Source: Agrobacterium cavarae
Lineage (GTDB): Bacteria; Pseudomonadota; Alphaproteobacteria; Rhizobiales; Rhizobiaceae
Assembly: GCF_004310285.1 (NCBI RefSeq)
Contig: NZ_SISF01000032.1
Location: forward strand, 186,001 to 250,000
Length of the DNA stretch: 64,000 nt
Direction: 5' to 3'
The stretch's first letter is position 1, and every line of letters begins with the position of its first letter. The position numbers were made by a program, and so were the translations under genes. The notes under the pieces were generated by a model, which saw only the letters and a list, made by a program, of their open reading frames with translations, did no database searches and was not told the origin of the DNA. Shown here piece after piece: positions 25,185 to 32,746 of this stretch.

Positions 25185-27275
25185 TTAACGGGAAGCCTTG
25201 TCTTTGCCCGGCAAGATATCCGCCATATCGGCCACGATGGCAGCCGCCTCAGTCTGAAGCACATCTTTCGCGTTTTTCCGGGCATTCTCCAGAGCAAGGT
25301 TGGCACTGAGGCTTCGCTCATTGGCCTGCAACCCGTCATCGAGTTCTGGAACGACGACGCCGGCTTCCTGGCGCGCCTTGAGTTTCGCAGCCACCGCGGC
25401 CATTTCCTTGCGACGCTCTGCCTCGTTGAGGGAGATCGTCTTCTTTTCGCGCTGGGCCTTCAGCTCTGCGGCATCTTCAACGAAGCGCTGATAGTCCTTG
25501 TCGTCTTTGATGCGCGCTTCATGACGGCTTTCCAATTCAGGCACAAGTGCCGTCATATCGCCCTGCTTCTTGTATTTGGCGGGCTTGATCGTCGTCCACG
25601 GCAATGCATTGTCATAGCTGGACTCCCCGAGCGTTTTGGGGTCCTGAACGCTTGGCGTGTTGATGTCGGGCGTGACACCGCGCAGCTGCGTCGTGCCGCC
25701 GTCGATCCTGAAGAACTGGGCAATCGTCAACTTGAGCTGGCCGAGTTCCGGCTCCTGCTTGCCGGCCACCCTGTCCAGATCGACGACCGTCTGCACGGTG
25801 CCCTTGCCGAAGCTTGGGTCACCGACGATTACGCCGCGGCCATAATCCTGAATGGCGGCCGCAAAAATCTCCGACGCCGAAGCGGAGCCGCGATTGATGA
25901 GAACGCCGAGCGGACCATCCCAGGCCGGCGTGGAGCGATCATCATTCTCGACTTCAACCTTGCCAGCTGCATTGCGCTGTTGAACCACAGGTCCCTTGCC
26001 AGTGAAGAGACCGGTGAGATCGATGGCCTCGGCCAGCGAGCCGCCACCATTGTCACGCAGATCGATGACGACACCGTCGACCTTCTCCTGCTTCAATTCG
26101 CCAAGAAGTTTTTCGACGTCGCGGCTGGCGCTTCTATAGTTCTTGTCGCCAGCGCGGCGCGCCTCAAAATCCTCGTAGAAGGTCGGCAGCGCAATGACGC
26201 CAATCTTCAATGTCTGGTCGCCAAGCTTGACGGGCACGACGGACTTCTTGGCCGCCTGCTTTTCGAGGCTGACCTTATCGCGCACCAGGTTGATCACCCG
26301 GTGACCGCTGGCATTTCCGGCATCGGCCGGCAGAATGTCCAGGCGCACCACAGATCCCGCTTCGCCGCGGATCATCTGCACAACCTCGTCGAGACGCGTC
26401 CCGACAACTTCCTTGATCGGGCCTTCTTCGCCCTGACCGACACCAATGATGCGGTCGCCGACGGCGAGTTTGTTCGAGAGCTGCGCCGGTCCACCGGCCA
26501 CAAGCTCGCGGATCGTCGTGTACCCGTCGCGCTCCTGCAGCACGGCACCAATGCCGACCAGAGAAAGCTTCATCGAGATATCGAATTCAGCCGAAGCCTT
26601 GGCGCTGAAGTAGTCAGTATGGGGATCGACCGCCGTGGTAAAAGCCGCCATGAAGGATTGGAAAACGTCGTCGGCCTTATAGGTTTCGACACGGTCCAGA
26701 ATGTTCTTGTAGCGCTTGTCGAGCGTATCGCGGATCTTTGCTTCGTCCTGATCGGCGAGCTTCAGTCTGAGCCAGTCGCTCTTCACGCGCTTGCGCCAGA
26801 GTTCGTTGGCCTGCTCTTCCGTCTTGGCCCAAGGCGCATCCTCGCGCGACAGCGGATAGTCTTCCTGCACCGTAAAATCGAAGCCGTTCTTCAACAGGCT
26901 GCGCGCATAGGTCATCCGCTCGACCACACGCTGGTTGTAGATCTTGAACATTGAGAAAGGGATGTCGAGGTTCTTGTTCTGGATCGCGTCGTCGATCTTT
27001 TTGCTGTCCTTGGCAAAGCCGTCAATATCGCTCTGCGTGAACAGCATCCGGTCGGGGTCGAGCGACTTGATATACTTGTTCATGACCTTGACGGAGAGTG
27101 CATCGTCCAACGGCACAGGACGGTATGCATAACGCTCCAGGAACTGTGCGCTGAGAGCGGCCGCTTCTGCCTCGGGTGCAGTGGCTTCCAGCACCGGCAT
27201 CTGCGCGGGCTCGCGCGCCTGCGCGACGGTGGCAATTCCGATGACAAGGCTGAAGAAAAGGGGCTTCAAGCGCAT
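25185..27275 (-). CDS. prc: Tail-specific periplasmic protease Prc (S41 family)
   Basis: 696 residues from ATG 27275 (AAGGA nine bases upstream), close to E. coli Prc (682). Signal peptide (MRLKPLFFSLVIGIATVAQA), an N-terminal vault domain, PDZ (GGPAQLSNKLAVGDRIIGVG) and the S41 protease core. The nucleophile lies in NRGSASASEI near residue 465 and the general-base lysine in PSFGKGT. A charged C-terminal DUF3340 region follows. It trims C-termini of cell-wall and outer-membrane proteins in the periplasm. A canonical genus-wide gene without operon partners here. Confidence 0.93.
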   Translation of the reverse strand: MRLKPLFFSLVIGIATVAQAREPAQMPVLEATAPEAEAAALSAQFLERYAYRPVPLDDALSVKVMNKYIKSLDPDRMLFTQSDIDGFAKDSKKIDDAIQNKNLDIPFSMFKIYNQRVVERMTYARSLLKNGFDFTVQEDYPLSREDAPWAKTEEQANELWRKRVKSDWLRLKLADQDEAKIRDTLDKRYKNILDRVETYKADDVFQSFMAAFTTAVDPHTDYFSAKASAEFDISMKLSLVGIGAVLQERDGYTTIRELVAGGPAQLSNKLAVGDRIIGVGQGEEGPIKEVVGTRLDEVVQMIRGEAGSVVRLDILPADAGNASGHRVINLVRDKVSLEKQAAKKSVVPVKLGDQTLKIGVIALPTFYEDFEARRAGDKNYRSASRDVEKLLGELKQEKVDGVVIDLRDNGGGSLAEAIDLTGLFTGKGPVVQQRNAAGKVEVENDDRSTPAWDGPLGVLINRGSASASEIFAAAIQDYGRGVIVGDPSFGKGTVQTVVDLDRVAGKQEPELGQLKLTIAQFFRIDGGTTQLRGVTPDINTPSVQDPKTLGESSYDNALPWTTIKPAKYKKQGDMTALVPELESRHEARIKDDKDYQRFVEDAAELKAQREKKTISLNEAERRKEMAAVAAKLKARQEAGVVVPELDDGLQANERSLSANLALENARKNAKDVLQTEAAAIVADMADILPGKDKASR

Positions 27276-27455
27276 CCCGACATGTTCCTTATTACTCAAT
27301 ATCTCCGTCTTATCTTATTCTTGGGCGAAATTGCGATAGTTTAAAAGCGATCAAGATATATTGATCCTTTGAATTGGAGACGGACGGCCCACGCCTTACA
27401 TCAGACCTGCTGGACTTCCTGCAGCAGTAAGCGAGGGCCAACCGGCACGCACCAG

Positions 27456-27563
27456 CTAAAGCGCTGTGCGTCCTGTTGGACGCACAAAGCATGCTTTGCC
27501 TCTTCTAAATCGACGCATCGTACTTTCCGAAAATCGATTCCGATTTTCCCGTCAATGCTGTAG
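27456..27563. repeat. RIME-like dispersed intergenic repeat, copy 1
   Basis: About 108 bp. Shares blocks GACGCACAAAG, CGCATCGT, CTTTCCGAAAAT and CCGATTTT in the same order with the stretch at 41425-41526, and a shorter core with 30768-30820. The GTCC-GGAC and AAAATCG-CGATTTT pairs form hairpins. Rhizobial mosaic elements (RIME) of about this size with two palindromes are known; the exact family is not assigned. Confidence 0.6.
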
Positions 27564-27591
27564 AGACGCTCCTGCAAATCAGGAGTAAAAC

Positions 27592-27879
27592 ATGCAAAAT
27601 ATCAGAAGCTTGGTCGTGGCCATCATCGTCGGCATCGCTGTCGGAGCGGCTTTCATGATGTTGGACAAGTCGCGAGGCGCGGAATGGGCCGTCTCGCCTC
27701 AGCAGATCGAACAGGCGAAAGCGGAAGGCAAAGCCGGATACGAATCCTCTCCCGGCACCGTGACCGTTCTGCCGATCCGCAGCGAAACCGCGGATGCTCT
27801 TCCCTTCAAATGGACGATGTATGGCCTGGTGGCTGCTGTCGTGACCTTCGTCACCCTGCGCCGCAAACAAAAACGCTGA
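27592..27879 (+). CDS. Small membrane protein of unknown function
   Basis: 95 residues with CAGGAG seven bases before ATG 27592. Two membrane helices: 5-23 (SLVVAIIVGIAVGAAFMML) and about 72-87 (KWTMYGLVAAVVTFVTL) joined by a polar stretch, ending RRKQKR. Both termini may face the cytoplasm. I do not recognise a family. It is followed directly by the antisense-SD RNA locus on the other strand. Confidence 0.7.
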   Translation: MQNIRSLVVAIIVGIAVGAAFMMLDKSRGAEWAVSPQQIEQAKAEGKAGYESSPGTVTVLPIRSETADALPFKWTMYGLVAAVVTFVTLRRKQKR

Positions 27880-27884
27880 AAACG

Positions 27885-27920
27885 AAAAAGCCTGCCGCGG
27901 GAGGAGGTGCGGCAGGCTTT
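27885..27920 (-). terminator. Rho-independent terminator of the small-RNA locus
   Basis: AAAGCCTGCCGC (27887-27898) pairs with GCGGCAGGCTTT (27909-27920). On the reverse strand the stem runs into TTTTTCG. The loop carries CCTCCTCCC. It may also end transcription of the small membrane protein gene from the other side. Confidence 0.75.
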
Positions 27921-28040
27921 CGAAAAGAACCGAACAGCAACTGGGAGGAGGAGTGTTGCTGTTCTAACAAATGCCCTTTGGGAGGAGGATAAGGACATTT
28001 GCAACTCGAAGCTTTGCGGGAGGAGGTGCATCGCTTCGAT
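27885..28040 (-). ncRNA. Anti-Shine-Dalgarno 'cuckoo'/CcsR/alpha-r14-type small RNA locus with four CCUCCUCCC hairpins
   Basis: Four consecutive hairpins each present the nine bases GGGAGGAGG on the top strand, hence CCTCCTCCC in the loop of a reverse-strand transcript: 28018-28026 (arms CGAAGC..TGC/GCA..GCTTCG), 27980-27988 (11-bp arms, one mismatch), 27943-27951 (10-bp perfect arms) and 27899-27907 (12-bp arms). Stem sequences are all different; only the loop is conserved. Periods are 44, 37 and 38 bp. The last hairpin is followed by a T-run on the reverse strand and doubles as terminator. Known alphaproteobacterial RNAs of this design (CcsR of Rhodobacter, alpha-r14 of rhizobia) are stress-related and complementary to ribosome sites. 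Probably two tandem units. Confidence 0.82.
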
Positions 28041-28269
28041 GATTAGAAACTACCCGTAATTCTCGACACAATAAATGACCTTTATCGCAGGTGAGATATG
28101 CATAGACGCATAGCTCCGCGTCTTGAAGTAGGGAGAACCAGAGACGGTGCTGTGGAAATAGGCACGGGTGTGTTTTGTCTTCTAGAAGCTCATCTTCAGC
28201 GGTTAATCCTTTCTAACTCAACCGCGTCATCAACTCAGCTGCCGATCGATCGACGAAAGAACCTCGCCC

Positions 28270-28773
28270 ATGTCTGAATCCTCAGCTCCCCACGACCTCC
28301 AGCTCTTCGTCGATGGTTCATATGACCCGATCAAGCGCATCGGCGGGTGGGGCGTGGTCGCGCTTCGGCACAATGTCGAAGTGGCGTCGCGGTCCGGCAG
28401 TATAGGCTGCACTGATAGCAGCGCGCCGGAACTCCTTGCCCTTCTTGAAGCCCTCCGTTGGCTGGACGAGAATACGCCTGGCGAAGCTGCGACGATCTGG
28501 TCCGATTCCACCTACGCAGTGACGGGATGCAACAGGTGGCGCCACATCTGGAGAACAAATCATTGGCGGAAGCGCGCGCCGAACGGCAGGGGTCGTAGCC
28601 GAGACGTTCCCAATGTCGATCACTGGAAGGCGCTCGACACGTGCCTGACACGCTGCGATAGGATCGAGATTGCCTGGTGCAAGGGCCATGTCGGTCTGCC
28701 ATGGAATGAACTAGCGGACGCCTTGGCGAGGCAGGCAATCCAGCGCGCAACAGTTGCCACAGCAGTTTGCTAA
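28270..28773 (+). CDS. RNase HI-like protein
   Basis: 167 residues. The RNase H catalytic set is complete: Asp15 (FVDGSYD), Glu54 (APELLALLEAL), Asp79 (WSDSTYA), His140 (CKGHVG) and Asp150 (NELADALA). These nucleases cut RNA in RNA-DNA hybrids. Sequence between the motifs differs from typical proteobacterial RnhA, so it may be a second, accessory copy rather than the housekeeping gene. It stands alone. Confidence 0.85.
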   Translation: MSESSAPHDLQLFVDGSYDPIKRIGGWGVVALRHNVEVASRSGSIGCTDSSAPELLALLEALRWLDENTPGEAATIWSDSTYAVTGCNRWRHIWRTNHWRKRAPNGRGRSRDVPNVDHWKALDTCLTRCDRIEIAWCKGHVGLPWNELADALARQAIQRATVATAVC

Positions 28774-28854
28774 GGTTGGTCTCCTACGCCACGGAACGGG
28801 AACCTCAGACACCTACGATGCGCAAAATCCTCAGGCGCCCGCTAAAACTTACAG

Positions 28855-28879
28855 GGAACTGCAACTGCTAAACCGTGTT
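28855..28879 (+). promoter_or_regulatory. EcfG-type general stress promoter of the SDR gene
   Basis: GGAAC (28855-28859), 17 bases, GTT (28877-28879), about 30 bp before ATG 28910. Matches the alphaproteobacterial EcfG/RpoE2 consensus GGAAC-N16/17-GTT. Confidence 0.7.
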
Positions 28880-28909
28880 TGGGCTTCGTAACAATTGTGG
28901 AGCACAAAC

Positions 28910-29776
28910 ATGGATGCCGATATTCGCCGCCCTTCCCCGCCCTATCCTGAACAGCAGCAGGCGCCACCAGGCACCACCGGTCAGATGGAGCCAAAGCCGG
29001 ATCACGGCGAAAAGTCCTATAAGGGCAGCGGCCTTCTAAGCGGCAAGGTTGCTCTGATCACCGGCGCGGATTCCGGCATCGGCAAGGCCGTTGCAATTGC
29101 GTTTGCACGTGAAGGCGCCGACCTCGTCATCTCCTATCTCGATGAGGATGAGGACGCGCGCGATACCGTCAAATGGGTAGAGGAAGCCGGTCGCAAGGTG
29201 GTCGCCGTTCCTGGCGACATCACCTCGGAAGAACACTGCAAGGCACTGGTACAGCGCACCGTCGACGAATTCGGCAAGATCGATATCCTCGTCAACAACG
29301 CCGCTTTCCAGCGCACCTATGCGGACATCGGCGACATCGAGTCAGCCGAGTGGGATCAGACCTTCAAGACCAATATTTATGCGCCGTTTTTCCTGTCAAA
29401 AGCTGCCGTGCCCCACATGCAATCCGGAAGCTCGATCATCAACACCGCCTCGATCCAGTCGAAGCAGCCCTCGCCACACCTGCTCGCCTATGCCTCCACC
29501 AAAGGTGCGATCCTTAACTTTACGGCCGGGCTCGCCGGGATGGTCGCCGAAAAAGGTATCCGCGTAAACGCGGTCGCGCCTGGCCCGATCTGGACACCGC
29601 TCATTCCGTCTACCATGGGCGTGGAGAAGACCAAAAAGTTCGGTGAGCAGACATTGATGGGTCGCGCTGGACAGCCGGCCGAGCTTGCCGGCGCCTATGT
29701 TCTGTTGGCGTCGGACCGCGGCAGCTACATGACCGCTGCCGTCATTCCCGTCACCGGTGGCGAAATCATGATCTGA
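28910..29776 (+). CDS. Short-chain dehydrogenase of the YghA/GSP39 type
   Basis: 288 residues from ATG 28910 (GGAG eight bases upstream). About 40 Pro-rich residues with the PEQQQAPPG...EPKPDHGE pattern of the YghA-like group precede the Rossmann fold: ITGADSGIG, LVNNAAFQ, NTASIQS and YASTKGA (Tyr-x3-Lys). Bacillus relatives are general stress proteins, which agrees with the EcfG promoter. Substrate unknown. Confidence 0.9.
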   Translation: MDADIRRPSPPYPEQQQAPPGTTGQMEPKPDHGEKSYKGSGLLSGKVALITGADSGIGKAVAIAFAREGADLVISYLDEDEDARDTVKWVEEAGRKVVAVPGDITSEEHCKALVQRTVDEFGKIDILVNNAAFQRTYADIGDIESAEWDQTFKTNIYAPFFLSKAAVPHMQSGSSIINTASIQSKQPSPHLLAYASTKGAILNFTAGLAGMVAEKGIRVNAVAPGPIWTPLIPSTMGVEKTKKFGEQTLMGRAGQPAELAGAYVLLASDRGSYMTAAVIPVTGGEIMI

Positions 29777-29868
29777 GACCGACGGTCAAAAGAGGAAATG
29801 TGGGCGGGGCCGTACGGAACCGCCTTGCCCATCTGCGGTTCGGTCAGGAGAGTAGGGAGGAGATTCCC

Positions 29869-30021
29869 ATGGCCGGCCCGCAACGCACATATGGCTTCAA
29901 CGAGACCACTTCCGTCATCCGACCCCAGCCATCCGAAAGCCTGAACATCTTTAAGCTGGTTTCCTGTGGCAGATGCAGACGCGACCCGCGCTGGGGCGAG
30001 AATGCTCGATCCAGGTGGTAG
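29869..30021 (+). CDS. Small protein of unknown function, possibly a truncated gene
   Basis: 50 residues from ATG 29869, preceded by AGGGAGGAG six bases upstream. MAGPQRTYGFNETTSVIRPQ begins it and it contains CGRCRRDPRWGE. The frame stops at TAG 30019, but the same frame stays open and looks protein-like after it (PDFLVANALPAEDAS) to about 30220, so the stop may have cut a longer gene. I recognise no family. Confidence 0.35.
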   Translation: MAGPQRTYGFNETTSVIRPQPSESLNIFKLVSCGRCRRDPRWGENARSRW

Positions 30022-30200
30022 GGCAATGCACGTATCGTCGCGGCGGAGGCGCAGCCCGACTTCCTCGTGGCAAATGCGCTGCCGGCCGAGGACGCCTCCA
30101 CCCGCTTCGGCTCTCCACCATTATCGCGGTGGAGCATGACCGCTCGCACCCGCAACGCAGCGTCATCTCGAGCCCGCCGTAATCCATCATCGATCGAACC

Positions 30201-30225
30201 GGAACCCTCCCGCGTCTGAGAAGTT
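30201..30225 (+). promoter_or_regulatory. EcfG-type general stress promoter of the YqjD-like gene
   Basis: GGAAC (30201-30205), 17 bases, GTT (30223-30225), about 30 bp before ATG 30256. Confidence 0.7.
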
Positions 30226-30255
30226 GAGACGACGAACCCTTACGGAGACAAAACC

Positions 30256-30717
30256 ATGTCCGACAAAAATTCTATGTCACCTGCCGTTGCCTCACTGCAT
30301 GACGAGCAGGCAAGACAGCGCACCGGAAAAGAAGATCTTCAGACGGGGCTCGAAGACACGTTCCCTGCCTCCGACCCTGTTTCTCAAACGAGTCCGACGA
30401 CAGCAACCGCGACAACTGAACCCGCGGAGGAACATGAAACGGAGGACACACCAAAGGTGGATGAGGCTCTTGCGGCTGTCAGAGCACGCCACGACGATCC
30501 GGAAACCGGTCGCGCGATGGAAGAGATCAGAGCGCTGCGCTCTGAACTTGGGCGTATTACGGGATCTGCTCAGGAGATGATTTCCGGATCGGCACGCGTC
30601 GCGAAGAGTGAAATTGATTCCGTTCAGAACACGGTAATCCGGCAAGTCCGAAAGCACCCTCTTCAGGCTGTAGGACTGGCGGCATTGCTTGGCTACGTCT
30701 GGGGCATGACGCGCTAG
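30256..30717 (+). CDS. YqjD/ElaB-like DUF883 protein
   Basis: 153 residues. A disordered N-terminal half with many Asp, Glu, Thr and Pro; a coiled-coil-like stretch (about 90-125, RALRSELGRITGSAQEMI); and a single C-terminal membrane helix preceded by VRKHPLQAVGLAALLGYVWG, the hallmark of YqjD/ElaB. E. coli members anchor ribosomes at the inner membrane in stationary phase. The EcfG promoter fits a stress role. Confidence 0.85.
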   Translation: MSDKNSMSPAVASLHDEQARQRTGKEDLQTGLEDTFPASDPVSQTSPTTATATTEPAEEHETEDTPKVDEALAAVRARHDDPETGRAMEEIRALRSELGRITGSAQEMISGSARVAKSEIDSVQNTVIRQVRKHPLQAVGLAALLGYVWGMTR

Positions 30718-30767
30718 ATGGCGCACGTTGTTTGGGGCGCATGAGAGACGCGTTTCGCCCATTGAAC

Positions 30768-30820
30768 CGACGCATCGCACCGGTCCGAAGATCGGTTCCG
30801 ATTTTCGGACCGGTGCGATA
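30768..30820. repeat. RIME-like palindromic repeat, copy 2; possible terminator
   Basis: ATCGCACCGGTCCGAA (30774-30789) pairs exactly with TTCGGACCGGTGCGAT (30804-30819); the 14-base loop folds again as ATCGG/CCGAT. Shares the CGACGCATCG and TTCCGATTTTC core with copies at 27456 and 41425. It lies 57 bp after the YqjD-like stop and can act as its terminator. Confidence 0.65.
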
Positions 30821-30918
30821 GTCTTAAACCTCACTGCATTTGCAGATGAATGCGTGCAATATTGCTCATCCACAGTAGAATGAAAACTATGTGACAGGCG
30901 GAGCCATATGACATCCGT

Positions 30919-30936
30919 CTGTCATGAAAGCGTTAT
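30919..30936 (+). promoter_or_regulatory. Possible Pho box before the lipid glycosyltransferase
   Basis: CTGTCATGAAAGCGTTAT: the first half is a perfect CTGTCAT, the second (GCGTTAT, 11 bp on) matches at four of seven. An ATGACAT lies just upstream. It is 53 bp before the start. Imperfect, so only suggestive. Confidence 0.4.
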
Positions 30937-30988
30937 AGTTGCGATAGAAACCTAAACGCCGGGCAGATCCGGATGTGTGGAGTTGCAC

Positions 30989-32128
30989 ATGGACATCGCT
31001 CTCGCCGTTCTCGCCCTCGCGCTGATTTTCGTCCACCTGTTGAGCATAGCTCTCACCGCGATCCGTGTGAAACCAACGACGAGGCGCGGCTCAGAGCCAC
31101 AAACTCAACCGCCCGTCTCCCTCGTTATTCCGCTTCGAGGTGTGGAGAATTTTACAGCCCTGACGATTCCTCGTGCCTTTCAGCTGGACTGGCCAAACTA
31201 CGAGATCATCTTTTGTGTGGCGGATAGCACAGATGCTGTGATCCCGCACGTCAGATCCAACATCGCCGCCTTCCCTCACATTCGGGCAAGCTTGCTGGTG
31301 GGTGATGATCGGATCAGCGCCAATCCCAAACTGAACAATTGCGTCAAGGGCTGGCGTGCGGCGACCAGCGAATGGGTGATCCTCGCCGATTCCAACGTGC
31401 TGATGCCCGATCATTATATTGCGACGCTGATGAGCGCATGGCGTAAGGATAGCGGCCTCGTCTGCTCGCCGCCGCTTGGCTCACGCCCCGCCGATCTTGG
31501 ATCGGAGCTTGAATGCACCTTCCTCAACACATTTCAGTGCCGCTACCAATATGCCGCAGAAACGTTGGGCCAGGGCTTTGCGCAGGGCAAGACAATGCTA
31601 TGGAACAAGCCGCTTCTTGACTCCCTCGGCGGTATAGAAGCTCTTGGAGCGGAAATTGCGGAGGATGCCGCCGCGACGAAGCTCGTTCGTGCAAGTGGAC
31701 GCCACGTTCACCTTGCGCCGGCCCCTTTCGAACAGCCGCTCGGCACGCGCAGCTTTGCCGAGGTCTGGTCGCGGCAGGCCCGATGGGCCCGGTTGCGACG
31801 GGTGACCTTCCCTCAATTCTTCGCGCCTGAAATCCTTGTCGGCGGAATTCCACCTCTGTTTCTGGCCCTCGCCGCAGCCCTGCTCGCCGGCGCAGACGGC
31901 AAGACGCTGGTAGCGGTTATGGTCGCCGTCCTCGGGCTCTACTACCTTCCAGAACTGGCACTCGCAAAACTCAAAGGCTGGCATGTCTCATGGACCAGCT
32001 TTCCAGCCATGATCATGCGCGATGCGCTGCTCCCGCTTATCTGGGCAAGAAGCTGGATGGGGTCCTCTGTTTCGTGGCGCGGCAACATGATGACCGTCGG
32101 AACGCAGGAAAGCACGCTCAGCGGCTAA
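30989..32128 (+). CDS. GT21-like lipid glycosyltransferase (ceramide/diacylglycerol glucosyltransferase type)
   Basis: 379 residues from ATG 30989 (GGAG eight bases upstream). An N-terminal membrane helix (1-22), the GT2/GT21 fold with PVSLVIPLRGVE, ILADSNVLM (DxD-like), the catalytic-base segment EDAAATKL, and RQARWARLRR, the (Q/R)xxRW motif of ceramide glucosyltransferases. Two or three C-terminal membrane helices. Agrobacterium and Mesorhizobium have a processive GT21 enzyme (Pgt) that makes glyco-diacylglycerols during phosphate starvation; this gene or a paralogue may be of that group. Confidence 0.82.
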   Translation: MDIALAVLALALIFVHLLSIALTAIRVKPTTRRGSEPQTQPPVSLVIPLRGVENFTALTIPRAFQLDWPNYEIIFCVADSTDAVIPHVRSNIAAFPHIRASLLVGDDRISANPKLNNCVKGWRAATSEWVILADSNVLMPDHYIATLMSAWRKDSGLVCSPPLGSRPADLGSELECTFLNTFQCRYQYAAETLGQGFAQGKTMLWNKPLLDSLGGIEALGAEIAEDAAATKLVRASGRHVHLAPAPFEQPLGTRSFAEVWSRQARWARLRRVTFPQFFAPEILVGGIPPLFLALAAALLAGADGKTLVAVMVAVLGLYYLPELALAKLKGWHVSWTSFPAMIMRDALLPLIWARSWMGSSVSWRGNMMTVGTQESTLSG

Positions 32129-32318
32129 AGCATGGTCTGAGCAAAGGTGTGGAGCGGCTTTGCGATAACGACATCTGGCAAAACAAAGACTTAAAGCGTA
32201 GGCACCGAGCCTGAAAGATTGCGACGCGCTTCCAGGATGGCGGGAGAGCAAGTGCCATGGAACCAGAGAACTACGCTTTTCTGTAATCCTCTCAAACTTG
32301 GCACTGACTCATGTTTCC
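32129..32318. other. Intergenic stretch downstream of the lipid glycosyltransferase
   Basis: Together with 32571-32746 this leaves two short AT-balanced gaps around the small reverse-strand gene. I see no hairpin with a T-run, RNA gene or repeat in either. Confidence 0.5.
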
Positions 32319-32570
32319 TCAGGCCTTCTGCTCTTCGTGTTCCGCCAGAAGCAGTGCGAGTTCATCGCCGGCGATCAGCACATCGTGCCCTCCGCGGTGA
32401 ACATGCAGTTCAACGCGGCTCGGTCGAAACGCGGTGTTTCGAACAAATTCAATGGCACTCCAAAGGGAGTCGAACATCTCCCTGTGAGAGACCTCGAAAC
32501 GCTGCCATAAAACAACAGTTGTATGGCTCTCTCCAAACCGGCTCATTGCCTCGCTCGCATCGAAAACCAA
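32319..32570 (-). CDS. Small hypothetical protein
   Basis: 83 residues when started at TTG 32570, which has GAGGAG seven bases upstream; an in-frame ATG at 32588 has no ribosome site. Composition is protein-like: LWQRFEVSHREMFDSLWSAIE, then VELHVHRGGHDVLIAGDELALLLAE. No signal peptide, membrane helix or known motif. Family unknown. Confidence 0.5.
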   Translation of the reverse strand: MVFDASEAMSRFGESHTTVVLWQRFEVSHREMFDSLWSAIEFVRNTAFRPSRVELHVHRGGHDVLIAGDELALLLAEHEEQKA

Positions 32571-32746
32571 CTCAGCGCTCCTCACCATTGCATTTGAAAA
32601 GCAACGTTTAAAGACGCTGATCGTTCAACCGGCATGCCTTATTATGACGCGCGTATGTCATTTGGGGCTCAGCATCGCGCTTGCGTCGATCGGTTCCTGT
32701 TTCAGGCCGGTTCTGTAACGCTACGCAAATCCCCGTAGGTCTGATG

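Noticed and set aside
25113..26954. A 613-codon open frame on the plus strand
   Set aside because: It lies entirely opposite prc, whose protease motifs are intact. High-GC sequence with strong third-position bias produces long antisense frames; its composition is not protein-like and it has no ribosome site.
27885..28040. The four GGGAGGAGG units as a CRISPR-like or ribosome-site array
   Set aside because: Units are 37-44 bp apart but only nine bases are conserved, each within its own inverted repeat; there are no spacers, cas genes or start codons after the motifs.
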